A stretch of 64,000 nt of DNA from Mycoemilia scoparia (GCA_027575805.1 JANBPU010000033.1:1-64000), one strand, 5' to 3'. Shown: positions 45,807-58,904, counted from the stretch's first letter. Notes: generated from the letters alone by a model not told the origin. Numbers and translations: made by a program.

Positions 45807-46194
45807 TAGCCACACGTATTCGTGTGTATGGGAAGGCGAGTCTATTAAATGGGACATGGCATTTTTGTGTTACACAGCCATTGACATAGAAATCTCACCA
45901 TTACTAACACCTACAAAAAAGGCAAATTAAAACTATTTCGTTTCTTTACATTTTATATTGACTGAAATTTTGTATAATGTATTCGGCTGGGTTCTAAAGT
46001 ATATTGTGCTTGATGGTGATGGCGTTATAGCTCAACCTTTTTGCTAGATATTGCCCATGGCTCGACACAAATACTGGCACAGCGCTCTTATTCCTCTTCT
46101 CGAACAAGCATCTCACGTGTGATGGAGATGACTCTGTAGCATAAAAGACTTGTGCCAAATTTACACAGATTTTAGCCATTTGGTTTGCAATCCT

Positions 46195-46500
46195 GCCCTG
46201 TGCAGTAGCTATTTGGGCATATTTCACAAGGCTTTAGGCAAAATGGTGGGTCCCCAGGAGCTGTATATAAAGTAGCTAACGATTGGGCCAAAATATAAGG
46301 GTCTATTTCTGCCTGCCATAGACTCGATCCCAAGTGAAATCTTACCATTTGGCAAGTTCTCCATAAAAAAGAAACAGACTGGTACACCCATTCATTCCCT
46401 GAAAGTCAGTCCATAGTCCATACGTTTTAGCTGGAGCCTGACAGATTACTGGCTGTTTTCCAAGGTAATATTCTGGTATGCCTTTGAAGGAGACTCTGTC
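46195..46500 (-). repeat. dispersed repeat, copy F
   Basis: The longest copy; it bridges copies C and E. On the minus strand it runs from CTCCTTTGAAGGCATACCAG through GGACTATGGACTGACTTTCA and VPVCFFFMENLPNGKISLGI to a CCTGGGGACCCACCATTTTG end. The conceptual frame is open for about 60 codons. Confidence 0.7.
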
Positions 46501-46928
46501 ATTTGAACATTCGGATCAAGAGGTAGGTCGTGGCTTTAGAAAGACACCAATTGTGGATCCTAACTAAGCGAAGTTTCATGCAACTTGTAGCAGGCAACAA
46601 TCTGGGCTTTTGCCACCACTTATACCATATATGGCAATGCAATTTCATAGAATATGGCTTTGTGAGGCTTCTTTGCCAAACCATTTGTCCCTTTGTTTTG
46701 CTCATTGCCACTTTTTGTATAACTTTGCCTCCCTGCCACACCAACCATTTTCTTTCTCTCGCTTTATTTTAAAGTTCTTTATTATTCTTTCTGCTTATAC
46801 TCCCTCTTAACTTCGACCAGAGTGTCGTGTGTGCACAAGTTTCTCTCGAATTTCATTTGTTGTAATTCTGTAACCTTACATTTGTTTGATATTTTAATCT
46901 TATCTACTATACCCAATAGAGACCCCAT

Positions 46929-49900
46929 ATGTCTCTATTTAGGCGGAAGAAAAGTCGGGAAAACCTCCGGCAAAGTAAGTCTTTGAGGCCAGATATTCTG
47001 GGTTATTGCAAAGCAATACCATGATGTATATACACACAAAGACATGTTTTTATAACCTGTCCTTTCACTGCTGTTTCAATATGTACACTCAGGGGGGCAT
47101 AGCGAGCGAGGCACCCCATCACCGGACGCAGGGAATAGTAACGGAGACCAGCGTAGCAGTCCGAGATCAAACATCCATGGTTGGCGAGCTGGGGTATTTG
47201 GCGGACATACTCCCAATCGCAACAACGCAGGAGCCCAGCAAGGGTTTTACCGCATCAATAATGGTGGCAGTGCAGGAATCGGTGGAAGAGGGGGCGCTGG
47301 ATCTGGAACCAGCATCAACAACGTCAACTCTTCTACTACCCCGCCAAACATAACAAATAGCAGTAGTGGCGGTTGGTTCAAGCGCTCTGTAAAGCACCAC
47401 CACAGCCACCATAGCAACAGTACACCGCCTGGAAAGGGCAGCAATGCGGGTTTAGGTGGTCCTATTCAACGTAAGAATAACTTGTGTCTATTTTCCAACT
47501 AGCATTGCTGTTGATTTGGTCTTTACCTAATCCGAATACATTTTTATTCATTACACAGTCGACACGGATTTCTCAGACTTGTCAGAATTTGTTGACCTTA
47601 CACAGCTGAGAAGGCCCTCTTTGGCTTCTTCTGCCGCCACCGCAGATTCTTTAAAAGGTGTTGGGGCGAGCAGCCAGCAAACAGGAGGGTCGCACCAATA
47701 TCCCCGGCTACCTGGCCATCTCGGGGGCGAGGGAGATGGTGGGCCATTTGCCCAAGACTTGCTCAGCTTAGATCTATCAAGCTCTCCCCACAAGGCGGCT
47801 AATCAAAATGCCCAAGGAAGGGGAAAAGAAAGCATTGGGCTTGAGCCGTCATTGTTCACCTCTTTTCCGGATGGGTCCAGCAACGATAATGACTTTTTAG
47901 GATCCAGGACTACCTTGACAACTCCAGGGCATGATGGTGCAGCAGACCCATTGCATAGACAAAGAAATACACAATACTTTGGCGCGATATCTCAGTCAAG
48001 CCTTGATATGTCTCCTATGGCAAGTGTGGCCATGGATAGTTTGTCACAGATCAATGTTCCTGGTCCAGGCCTGAGAGATGGGTCAGCCAAAAAAATAGAA
48101 ACATGGGCTCCGCCGGAATCATGGGCTGTCCTACAGCCGCCCCCAAACACAGATGCAAATGACGGAGCTAACCAAGTAGGCGGTCAGGCCGACTCCTCTG
48201 ATTCCGACTCAGATGGCTCTGCTGGAAGCGATGCCATGTCTGATGGAAAGTTATATTCGCTGAGAATATGCCGAGAGGACTCCACATTTGGTACATTTTC
48301 ATGCCGGCTGTCTACAACAACAAACGAATTCATGAATATGGCCTCCAAAAAATTCTTTATAAGCGACATTGCAAAATACTGTTTGTATATGGAGAAGGCC
48401 AATGGGCTAGATCGCATGCTTGGCCCCAATGAGCGCCCTGCAGCAATATTTAAAAACTATCTACGGCAGATGGGTTACTGCCCTGAAGATGGAATAACTT
48501 GGCAGGGTCGAGAAGACAACAGCTATTTGTGTAGATTCACACTGTCAAAGGCTGTTATTCCAAAAGTATCACCAAATATCGAAGATGACATCGATTCATT
48601 CGAAAAGGTCGATCTACGGTTCAGGAAGCTTCAAACTGTTCCAGTATTTCTTTATGCCCGTGCGGCTGAAATAGAAGCCCTGAACATTTCAAAAAATCCA
48701 GGCCTCAACTTCCCCACAGACTTTGTACAACAGTGCGAAAATCTTAATGAGCTTAGGTTGGCTACATGCAGGCTAACTCGGTGCCCGCCAAGCTTGCAAT
48801 TCCTGCCCCAGCTCACATTCCTTGACCTCTCTGGAAATCGCCTGAAGCGGTTGCGCAATGCGCCCTTTGGCCACCTGAAGCAGCTGAAGACCCTGATGCT
48901 TCGGAATAACCGCCTGGTTGAGCTTCCTCAGTCCATGACAATGTTAAAGCATCTGGAGACACTAAATGCCAGCAACAACAACTTCTCTTCGTTCCCAGAG
49001 GTAATAGTCACAATTACTTCTTTAAAAGACCTCGATCTGTCATTCAATCGCATCCCATCGGTGCCTGATACAATATGTGAGCTTGACCAGCTAAAGAGGC
49101 TTGTCCTTATGGCAAATGGGCTGGGTGGCGAGCTTCCAGATGTTATATCTACCCTCACAGATCTCACAGAGCTGGACGTTCGGAGGAATAACCTGCAAAG
49201 CCTTTCAAAAATTGCATCCCTTCCAAACCTGGCCAAGTTGCGCAGCGATGATAATCGCGTAACTCAAGTGCGTGTTGAAATACGAAAAGCCGAGTTCTTG
49301 TCTTTGTCTGGCAACAAGCTTATTCAATTTCGATTATTTAATCCATCCTTTACACTCAGCGAGCTCGATATTTCAAAGAACCAGCTTACTGAGCTTGAGA
49401 AGGATCTTTTTGAGCACCTTCCCAATGTTCGACGTTTAATCCTAAACAATAACCACTTGGTCTCTTTGCCAACTTCAATACACCACCTCAAGTATCTAGA
49501 AGTGCTTCGATGTACAAACAATACCTTGGTTTCGCTGCCAGTCGAGCTTACGACTCTAGAGAATCTTATTGAGCTTGATCTTCATAACAACAATTTACGT
49601 TCACTACCTGCGGAAATATGGTACATGCCCAATCTGATGTCGCTTAACTTGTCATCAAATCTTCTTGAGCAGTTCCCTCACCCCTCTGCTTTAGAGACGC
49701 TGCAGCCCAGACATGACGGGCCCAGCTCGGTCCGTGCAATGGGTGTTACTACGGTCTCATCGGCCAGTCGACAGGGCGGATCTGGGGGCAAAAACGGAGC
49801 AGAAAATAGCAGCGACAACTCATTGGCAAAATCTAATAAGATTGGAAGACTAAAGTCATCCGATGGGTCAATAGATTTAGATCCTCATATCAGCGACCAG

Positions 49901-52900
49901 CATAGTTCATCACAGAATTCTATTCCAGTATCAATGCGCCGAAACAGCAGGAATAGATATGGTCAGTACAATCCGCTTGTGGGTTCACAAGCAGTAGGCG
50001 AAGCGGCTGGAAAAGACCGGCAGCTCACTGTAAGCTTTGCTGATCAAGGCGGGGGAGCCAGTCGGCCATCTGTAGCCTCAACAGGATCATCAACACCAGT
50101 TACCCCATTGCCCAAGACAGAGAAGCCACGCAAATACACGCCAGCAAGCCCACCGCCGCTTTCAAAGTCCCTAAAGATCCTCAGGCTGGGCGAAAACCAC
50201 CTTGATGACGAGTTTTTCCTGATCGTGCTATATTTGCCCAAATTGACCCACCTCAATTTGTCATACAATGATTTATTTAATCTCTCGTCGGCTGCAATGT
50301 CTCAGCTCCCAGCTCTTACTGAGCTGCACCTATCTGGAACCCAGATATCGGTAATCCCAGAGGAAGAGCCTAATGTTCAGTACTGGCCGAGTCTAAAAAC
50401 CCTGCATATCAATTCAAACAAGTTGCAAACTCTACCAGCATGGTTTACCAAGCTTAAACACCTGAGCGTTCTCGATGCAGGATCAAATTCACTAAAATAC
50501 AACATTTCTAACTGGCAGTATGATTGGAATTGGAACTGGAATCCCGACTTAAAGTATCTTAACCTCAGCTATAATGAGAGGCTGGAGATCAAGGGCCCAC
50601 ACTTTTATAATCGCTCCCTGCATGAACACCACAACCCAAATTCCAGTCATAGGAGTTTGAATACAGCTCGCACTGGCCCTAGCGTTGTAGGAGGAGGAGG
50701 AGGAGGAGCCGATAGCGAGCCATCAGCAGACGTTTCGAACTTTTATAGGCTGACACAGCTGCAAGTTTTAGGCCTGCTACAGCTGACTGTCTTGGTTCCT
50801 TTGCCTGAAGAAACGCCCAATCGCAGAGTTCGTACCACGGATGACATTCGTCTTGTCAGATATGGTATGGCTGATTCTCTTGGCAAGTCGCAGTATGTCT
50901 CAGCAAAAGATATGGTCATCTCGCGTTTCCGCAGGAGCGAGGATGAAATACTGTTTGGTATGTTCCATGCCCACAAGTCGACCAAGGAGAGCGGAGTAGT
51001 GATCAATTATCTGTGTGATCACTTTGGATATGTGTTGCGACAGGAGCTTGACAAGGTTGATAATGAGACCAGCGAAAGTGAAGGCCCAGAACCAGAAGCC
51101 TCTCACATTGATCGCACCAATGAGGGAGAAAGTGCTAAGCACATTGGTGGATCTGATATGCTCAGCCCTATCAATGGGAGCGTGGCCCAGCCAGATGGAG
51201 ATGCGAACATCAGTGCTCCTACAACATCATCCCGTAGGCCAAGTGAGCCGACTTCGAATAGTCTTCATAATGATTCAACAAAGGAGCTATCGCTAAAAGA
51301 ACAGGACCACAATGGAAGAGAAAAGGATAGTGTTCACAGTAGCCACCCTGGCAGGCACAGATCTACAGAAAGGTCACATAGAGCATCAGTGAAAGGCGTT
51401 AAGGATTCACTGCGTCGCACATTCCTGACTGTCAATAAGGATCTTGGAACGTGTAATTTGGGAATTAGTGGGCGCAATCGTGACGATTCACATTCTACTG
51501 GTGCAACAGCTACCATTGCTTTTGTGCAGAATCGAGTTCTTTATGTGGCAAATGTCGGTGATACACTTGCTGTCTTGTCATGGAGAGGAAACCCAGTTAT
51601 GATGTCCTCCAAGCATGACCCCTATGACAACCACGAAATGTGGAGGATCAGGAAGATGGGTGGCTATATCTCGCAGCAGGGGCTGGTTCAAGGCCAGCTG
51701 GGGCTAACAAGAGCATTCGGGTACTTTTCCCTCCTGCCAATTGTCAATGCCAATCCAAGCATATTTTCGCGCCATCTGACCGAAGAGGATGAATTCCTTA
51801 TTATTGCTAATCGAGCATTGTGGAATGTCATGACCCCTCAAACTGCAACCGATATAGCACGCAAACATTGGCGCGGCCCGGCTCAAGCTGCTGAGCGACT
51901 TCGAGACTACGCAATATCCTATGGAGCTACAGAGACTGTTATGGTCATGGTCATCGAATTCACACCATTGTTTGCTAAGGATGTTGCACGCCCTTCTCGC
52001 GGCTTTTCGGTTCGAGAGAGTGTTCATACCAAGCCAGTACGCAGACTGCTCTATCTTCAGCAGCAGCAAAGGCAACAGCAGATGCAAGCACAGGAACAGC
52101 ATCTGTCCAAGCATGCAAGCGTCTATAGTAGCCTGGAAGAAGATGCAGCTAGAAGGCTGAGCAGAACAGAAGGTTCACACAGAGACCCAAGCCAGAAAAC
52201 CTCCTACAGCATACGCAGCAGCCTCTCTGGTAGTAGAGAAAGCCTAACTGGCTCATTTTCCGACATGTCGATGCCTATGAATATGCACCAAATTCCATTA
52301 ACAGCAGACCAGTCATACAATATAAACCGGAGCAATGTTCCAGGATCATCTCACAGCGACATGGTGATAAGAAGTCGACGGTTGCGTGATAGAGAGGGAA
52401 GCGGTCCAGGTGACTCGATGCTGGCCAGGCTTGGAAGAGAGGTCCCGCCTCCAATTGGCGAGGTTGCTTTGGTATTCACAGATGTAAAGAATTCTACAGC
52501 ACAGTGGGACATGCACCCAGCAGCCATGAGAAGCGCGATCAAGATCCACAACAGCATCATGAGACGAACACTAAGACTGATTGGCGGCTATGAAGTCAAA
52601 ACAGAGGGCGACGCCTTTATGGTTAGTTTCTCTACAATTGCTGGAGCCCTGCGCTGGTGTCTCGAAGTCCAACTTAACTTGCTTAATGCGGACTGGCCTC
52701 AAGAAATCCTCGACTCGGAAAACGGCAAACCTATATACTGGGACGCAGAAACAAACACAGTCCAAGCGCTACCACATGCCCTTTTGCCCAGTTGTTCTAG
52801 CGGCATTAACAGTTCAACAACAAACAATGAAGGTAGCGGCCAACAAACTGGCGATGACCCTAATATGTACACGAGATCTGGCGTTGAGGGATCGTCCAGA

Positions 52901-54121
52901 GCTATCATTCCTTCTCAACATCCCCGGTCTGCGTCCTCTGGAGATATATACAGCCGTGAGAGAAGACCAAGTGAGATATCTCCTGTCAGAAGCACCAGTG
53001 CTGGGACTATTGGCAAGACACTCGAAAAGAACAGTGGGATCACAGCACTGTCGGCGCCTCCAAACGGCTGTGAGGAATCTGGGAGAACACTTATTTATAG
53101 GGGTCTGAGGGTCCGAATGGGCGTTCACTTTGGTACCCCCGTATGTGAAGAGGATCCTGTTACTGGGCGTATGGACTACTTTGGTCCAATGGTCAACCGT
53201 GCAGCACGTGTATCTGGAGCAGCCGATGGAGGCCAGATCTTCCTTTCGCAAGATGTCATAGATGAAGTTTATGCAATACACGAACTGTTTAACCGCATGG
53301 ATGAAGAAAACATCAAAGATGTGCGTGAGATTATCAAGGAGGCAACTCTGGCTAACGATGTCAAGGTACTGCGCGAGCTGGGCATAAACTATGTATTCAT
53401 AGATGAGCGGAAGCTAAAGGGCCTGGAAACACCCGAGTCCCTCTACATGGTGTATCCCGATCCTTTGAAGAGCAGGTTTGCCCTTGGCCACAACGGGGTG
53501 CCACCAGAAGCTGTAAAAGAGCATCTCCTAAGCCAGGACGATGGTATGCCACCATCAGGTCAAGCGGTGAGCGAAGGTACAGGCTCATCAGGCCAGAATA
53601 AGCCAGCAGATCCCAGATCTGATGGCGAGGCTCGCTTGATCTCAGACTCCGCCACTTTGTCCCGGATTGATGAAGAGAACAGTGGCGCATTGGCTCCTAC
53701 AGCCACAAGTTCAGCGTTCATACCTGGTGCTTCATCCATGATGTACATTAGTGCCTCTGAAGCTCCGATTCCATGGACAACAGATGCTAAGCAGCTGGAG
53801 CACCTTCACTTGCTGGCCCATAGGCTTGAGTACCTAGCTGCTTCATGTCTTGCAAGCAACAAGTCTCATTTGCTGACTCACCACGAATCAGTTGCTGGCA
53901 TATACTCTTCGACCTGCCCACTGATGTTTGATGTGAATAGGCTGTCAGATGTCGAATACAGGCAGGCTGTGCTTGGATCGGCTGTACGCAGAATTGAGTG
54001 TGCGATGATTGCAATTGATAGAGGGACTTCCCCCAGCCTCAAGCAGACTGTTAGAACTATCATCGAGTCCATAATGAATCCCCAAACTGGATCTGCCAGG
54101 ACATCCCATGGTCTTCTCTAG
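46929..54121 (+). CDS. CYR1: adenylate cyclase, fungal RA-LRR-PP2C-cyclase type
   Basis: Makes cAMP for the PKA pathway, downstream of Ras and Galpha. Three exons: 46929-46974, 47093-47470 and 47559-54121; about 2328 aa, both introns GT-AG and phase 1. Exon 1 opens MSLFRRKKSRENLR. Domains in order: disordered N-terminus to ~365; Ras-association domain ~370-476 (LYSLRICREDSTFGTFSCRL); leucine-rich repeats ~490-850 and ~1010-1155, split by a Ser/Gly-rich insert; PP2C-like domain ~1245-1610; class III cyclase ~1775-2100; and a C-terminal helical region. In the cyclase, both metal-binding aspartates are visible (FTDVKNSTAQWD; TEGDAFMVSF), along with GLRVRMGVHFGTP and the MVNRAARVSG block. An insert of about 120 residues separates these halves. 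The PP2C domain lacks the usual DGLWD motif (IIANRALWNVM), so it is probably not an active phosphatase. Confidence 0.95.
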
Positions 54122-54446
54122 TGCTAATTCAAAGTGTATCTATTATTAGCCTTAATACCTTTTGACCTTTGTTCATTTTCATTCTTCAGGTACCCTCCCT
54201 GTCAAGCTAACCTTTTATGATATATTAATATTGATGCTATGCTAATATTCATTCAAATCCCACAGGATGCTGAGAAAGCTTTACAATATTTCTACTATGT
54301 CATGAGTCAATAGGTTGTTCACAAAAAAAGTATATTTGGTCAAATTACACTTGTGAACGGCCATAAAATGGCCTGTGTATGTGTCCCTACACTAGATCTG
54401 TATAACAATAAATCCATGTGTTTTATTAGAGGTGTGCTTTATTGTA

Positions 54447-54567
54447 ATATGGATCATAATTTTTGAAGGGTGAATTTTGGTGGCCAGCGATTATAGGAGC
54501 AGTCCCAGTCAAATGGATGTTCAGTTGTACTAGTAAACTTTCACCCTTCAAAAATTATTACCCATAT
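54447..54567. mobile_element. MITE copy 5
   Basis: 121 bp. Left end ATATGGATCATAATTTTTGA, right end CCCTTCAAAAATTATTACCC then ATAT. The interior has GGTGGCCAGCGATTATAGG (subfamily of copies 2 and 4). Its last bases overlap the predicted ATG of the small gene downstream. Confidence 0.85.
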
Positions 54568-54965
54568 GTTGGGTCTATTTCACGGAGAGGAATTGGAATT
54601 GTATTACATCGATGGACTTAAAATCAATGATGGAAATGAGTTCAAACAAAAACTTACCAAAATTATTAAGGAATGCTCCATTGTAAGTGTATAAATTTTC
54701 AGAGCTATATACACTATACATAGTTTTTACGTAGATACAGACAACCATGCTGATATTAATTAATATTTTCTTTATTATTGTTCTTTTTAATGTATTATAG
54801 CATTTGGTCAAATTTGATAGTAGTGCTATTGATATAAGCCAGATATTAGATTATATGGGGTGTTCTCTGGCAAGCTCGAAGCCCTTTATTCTGGTAATTG
54901 TATACTCCGAAAAGCACACAAATCTTTTGAAAATCCAAGTCACACTTTTTGACCTGAACCTGTAA
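54566..54965 (+). CDS. small two-exon gene or gene fragment, unrecognised
   Basis: Two exons in phase 0: 54566-54682 and 54801-54965; 93 aa. Exon 1 reads MLGLFHGEELELYYIDGLKI then NDGNEFKQKLTKIIKECSI, followed by GTAAGT. Exon 2 (after TATTATAG) reads HLVKFDSSAIDISQILDYMG and ends LKIQVTLFDLNL. Amino-acid composition and the clean splice signals suggest real coding DNA, but no family is recognised. The ATG overlaps the right end of MITE copy 5. Either the element landed at the original start, or it cut off an upstream part and supplies a new start. A further donor (CTG|GTAATT) after SSKPFI could lead to a lost exon. It could be a 5'-truncated pseudogene. Confidence 0.4.
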
Positions 54966-55294
54966 AGTACCAATTTTGGCTGAGGATTTATCTATAAATT
55001 ACTTGGAATTTATAGCCCTGTGATTCAAATTGTCATGAATTTCTTTGTATTCATGCCAAAACAAACATTACAAAGACACAAAGTATAATATGGGCGATTA
55101 TTTTTGAAGTGTGAAAGCTTACTAGTAAAAGTGGACATCCACTTGGCTGTGAATGCCCCTATAGTCACTAGTCACCAAAATTTACCCTTCAAAAATTATT
55201 GCCCATATGGTATGATTCATATTTACAATAATGTTGTTTATTTAGATTAAGATGCAAGGCTATTAAATTTATTTAAATTCAAAGAAAATATATT
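54966..55294. other. intergenic with MITE copy 6
   Basis: 329 bp between two convergent genes, AT-rich. It holds MITE copy 6 (55088-55208) and nothing else supported. Confidence 0.5.
55088..55208. mobile_element. MITE copy 6
   Basis: 121 bp. Left end ATATGGGCGATTATTTTTGA, right end CCCTTCAAAAATTATTGCCC then ATAT. The interior runs opposite to copy 5 (TACTAGTAAAAGTGGACATCC against GGATGTTCAGTTGTACTAGTA), so it belongs to the same family in reverse. Confidence 0.85.
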
Positions 55295-57381
55295 TTAGTT
55301 ATTACTCTCATTGATGCTAAGCATATTTGTTCTCTGGTAAGCATTAGCACTGTTCCCAGATATTCCAAGACCAGAAGCACCAATATCTTCGTCATCCTCA
55401 TCCTCATCTCCCAAACTATCAACTCCAGTACCAATACTCTTGTCTTCCTTTATAGCTCGTTCAACATTTTCTAACTGAGATTGGGCCAATTCAAGTTGAT
55501 CTTCCCACTTTTTGACTTCACGATCTGCAACACCCAACTCAAATGCCAGTCGCTGAGACTTTATAAGCATTGATACTTCAGTATCAAACATCTCCTTTGT
55601 TCGCTTCTCAAGTGCTTTGTATTCTTCATCCATAGTCAATAGTTCAGTGTACACTTCAGTCTTTTCCAATATGGGGTGGTAAATTCCAGTGGACAGTTTC
55701 AGATGTGTAGTCTTTGGTATAGCCATTGGTGGAGGCGGTGGGGGCGGGAAATGCCCTTGGCCAATCATTTCATCACCGTCTCCATACCCTTTACCTAATG
55801 TGCAATAATAACAATAAGAAATATATAAACATTTAATAATTAATATGCAACGAAATAGATAATCTTATGCTCATAGTGTGATATATTCTATCAGTATAAA
55901 AATCACTTACCATTATCACCTTCATTTGAGTACAAAGAAACTCTGGACCCATATCGAGACATTCCTGCTGATGGTGAAGAATATTCATAGCCACTACCTG
56001 ACAGTTGTCTGTAATGGTAACTGTTATTGTAGGATGACCGTCGAGGTGTTGACTCATAGTGAGGCAGAACTGGCGTATCTGAATCGTTATAATATGAATT
56101 CCTGTGGTATCTGCCATATCTACTGCTAGACGAGTATTGCCTATTGCTACTACCATGGTATGATGTTGTATAATATCCATGATTGGGTGGATATTGGCCA
56201 TGTGGTGTATGAAGCCTAGGAACTGACATTGAACCTGCATCATATCTGCTTGCTTTGTTGCTATGCAATTTACTGGGTGACTCTGGACTTGCAGCATTAC
56301 TTATCCTCTTTGGTGTGCTAGTATCAGCATGTTCAGAAATATCTCCACTGTATGTCTTGGCTGTAGATCCAGGATGGTCCTTTTCCTGCTGATCTGAAGG
56401 TGGTGGCGGCGGTGGGGGTGGCAGAGAAGATGTTGGTGGCGGTGGCGGTGGTGGTGGTGGCTGATGCCCATCAGTAGTTGAGTCTGGCCCTCTAACTTCA
56501 GCTGAAACTCTATCTGCAATTTCCATATCTACTTCATGTTGTCTGCTTGCTGCACTATCATCCCAGTGTCTGGGCGAACCTGTTACTTCGCCAGCTATTG
56601 GTGTTGTTGATAGTGGCGGTGGTGGTGATCGCGAACTTGGACGTCTATAATAATAGTCACCTTCATCATGATACCTCCTTCTGCCTCTATATTCTTGTCT
56701 GGGTGGCCTACCTCTTCCTGGTCCACCACCATATGAATAATCTGGAGAAAAAGACCGGGAACGAGATCGGGACCGTTGGTAATGGAATGAACCTTGTGAT
56801 GGCGAATGCCTTCCTTTAGAATAAGGAGGAGACATGCATCTGCTACTACCCTCATCTCCATAACGCTGACCACCAGCACCAGGATATCTATAATCTCTCC
56901 TTGAATAATCTCCACTCCGATTGTGATTATCCCTATGATAAGGATGTGAATGGTGGCCACTTTTGTGGTATGAGTGGTAGCCTCTTTCGTACCTTGGTCT
57001 TGAAGCATTTTCATGGTAGCGACTAGGGTGATGGTTGTGATGTTCTCTTCTGCTAACACTGTAAGTATTACTAGAGGAGCTAGGGTATCTTCTGTCTTCC
57101 CATCTCCTGTCTCTGCTTCTGCTTCTAAACTCTCTGTCATTACCTTTCGAGTCATAATGCGATGACCTATCTCCTCCTCTGACCATTCTGCCATGCTCAC
57201 GATTTCTTCTTACACTTTTACTATCCATATCTATGTCTTCTGGTTGCTCTCCTTCTTCAAGTTCTTCCATCATATATGATCGGTGGTTTGGTTCTGGCTC
57301 TTTAGTGTCAGTAGGTTTTGACTGTGAAATATTAGACTGCGGATCCTCACTAGGGTTTTTAGAAACTCCCTGATCACCCAT
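55295..57381 (-). CDS. Arg/Tyr/Pro-rich protein, probable RNA-related factor (656 aa)
   Basis: Two exons: 55911-57381 and 55295-55794, joined in phase 1 by a 116-bp intron; 656 aa. Residues ~50-235 are dense in Arg, Ser, His and Tyr, with RS dipeptides (YQRSRSRSRSFSPDYSYGGG), RGG/RGR-like stretches (GPGRGRPPRQEYRGRRRYHD) and Tyr-rich runs. Two polyproline tracts follow (near residue 310, and FPPPPPPPMA near the join). The C-terminal ~130 residues contain a charged coiled coil (DEEYKALEKRTKEMFDTEVS, then KKWEDQLELAQSQLENVERA) and an acidic DEDEDDED patch. This layout is usual in splicing or mRNP-associated proteins. No RRM or other catalytic domain is seen, so no name is given. Codon use is AT-rich compared with CYR1. 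Confidence 0.7.
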
Positions 57382-57786
57382 TTAGCTTCTTTTGCTGTTG
57401 TACTTTATATGACAAGTCTTGAGATACAGCTTTGGGTAGTAGTTTAAAATATAAATTATAAAAGGAAACAAAAAGGATTATTTTATGATAATATACTATT
57501 TTGTTAATTTTGGGAACCAACTTTTGCAAACTATGAAGAGATGAAGCTTTATGGGTTTTATATTTTGGAGTTGATTTATCACCAATAAAATTAATTCCAA
57601 TTCCTTGATTCTGTAACACTTTGCAAGGTAATAAATAATGTTTTCAATTATTTTATTTAATCTCTTTCTGTAATATCCAATTGCTTGAAGGATCATAATA
57701 AACCAGCTGTCCATTTACCAGTTCAACTAAAAGGATAAAAATAAAAACATAAAGCACCCACTTATCTCAAAAGATTTACTATTTCT
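57382..57786. other. intergenic, AT-rich
   Basis: Promoter side of the Arg/Tyr-rich gene and 3' side of the small gene. One plus-complement stretch (57690-57735, minus strand) reads VELVNGQLVYYDPSSNWILQ in one frame after a TTTTAG acceptor. It could be a last exon of the small upstream gene, but the required donor is poor. Confidence 0.35.
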
Positions 57787-58142
57787 CTAGCGAAGAAACC
57801 TGTAGCTTGTACAACCTTCCTTTTGTTCAGAGCCACTGTACCAGGTGTAATTAAACGATACATCTTTGTGGCCACGGATATCACTTATCAACATTGAATA
57901 TATTTCATCTACACTACGATATTCACCTTTGAAGTAAATTGAATGCTTAAATTTAAATATAAAAAACAGGCATGAGCATTTCTGATGTTTAAAGAAAAGA
58001 TAGTGTGAGTTTATAATAGTAGCAATTGCTTACCTACCTGAAGCATGTCGGATGTGCAATTGTCAAAATCCTCGAGGATGTCAGAACCATTAACCTCATG
58101 ACCAAAAACATTTATATAAATGATATCTTTGAGGTCGTCCAT
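57787..58142 (-). CDS. small two-exon gene, unrecognised (87 aa)
   Basis: Exons 58038-58142 and 57787-57945 join in phase 0 (CAG|GTAGGT ... TTTAAG). The product starts MDDLKDIIYINVFGHEVNGS and includes HSIYFKGEYRSVDEIYSMLI and VSFNYTWYSGSEQKEG before the stop. It is acidic with no signal or membrane segment. The sequence looks like a small folded domain, but no family is recognised. The C-terminal end is uncertain because a second frame (KVVQATGFFAREIVNLL) is also open across 57800-57880, and a possible extra exon lies at 57690-57735. Expressed-sequence data would be needed to choose. Confidence 0.45.
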
Positions 58143-58904
58143 AACTGATTGCTAAAACTTGACTTTGGCGAAGGTTAATTGGTGTGAGTTTATGGGTAAA
58201 GCTGGAATGATATTACAATGAAGAGAAAGAATAGAGGTTTAAAGTTAAATTACATAGAGAAATTGACAGTATTTATACATGCTTTCTGGAGAGTGTTTGA
58301 GAAAATTCAACTTTAATTCCCTCTAGTTTTCAAGCAAAAAGCGTGATTGTGCTTACTTTTCAACATTATGCGTTAATCAGCTCATTTATGGCATCATAGC
58401 ATAATTGGCTGTCTAATTTTTTGAAGGCTCTTTGAATAAGAAACTTTCAATGCTTATCTAAACCCGCCATGTTTCTTATAATCACTATAGGAAGAATTTA
58501 TAAAGTTTAATTATTTCAACTCTACCTGTAAAGTATATCATTCTTTGTGTGTGTACTAACCTTGGGTGTATGCTTGCTCACTATTGTCTATAACTTATAC
58601 TAAATAACTAGCATTAACTTTAAACTTTTGGTGAGTACTGATGCCAATGCTAATACTATTATGATAGCCACAGCAACATTCCTTTTACTGATATTTGCGA
58701 TTATATTATATATACACGCTTTAATTTTTATGGTGATATTTTTTGGGAACCCTTTTTGTCTATTGTGTTGCGAAATAATGACATTTATGAGCCCATAATA
58801 AATTTATACTGCAATCAAAAGTGTTAAATGAAGCTTTGGATAATATTTTTGATATTTACACAAACTATTTGTTCCTGAACTCTTTTGAGTTTTAACATGA
58901 CGAT
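58143..58904. other. intergenic, divergent promoters
   Basis: 762 bp, very AT-rich, between two divergent start codons. No gene or repeat recognised. Confidence 0.4.

Larger units (their letters stand above)
43981..46928. other. gene-poor 2.9-kb region with repeat copies
   Basis: No supported gene. It contains a truncated MITE (copy 4, 45737-45806) and dispersed repeat copy F (46195-46500). A 101-codon plus frame at 45337-45642 was examined and has no recognisable content. The last 400 bp are presumably the CYR1 promoter. Confidence 0.5.

Noticed and set aside
39377..54121. Possible biosynthetic or defence gene cluster including CYR1
   Set aside because: The neighbours are unrelated housekeeping or unknown genes with separate promoters; nothing supports a functional cluster.
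56595..57200. 201-codon overlapping frame rich in Met, Ile and Thr
   Set aside because: Frame-shifted reading of the Arg/Tyr-rich coding sequence; its length follows from the repetitive codons.
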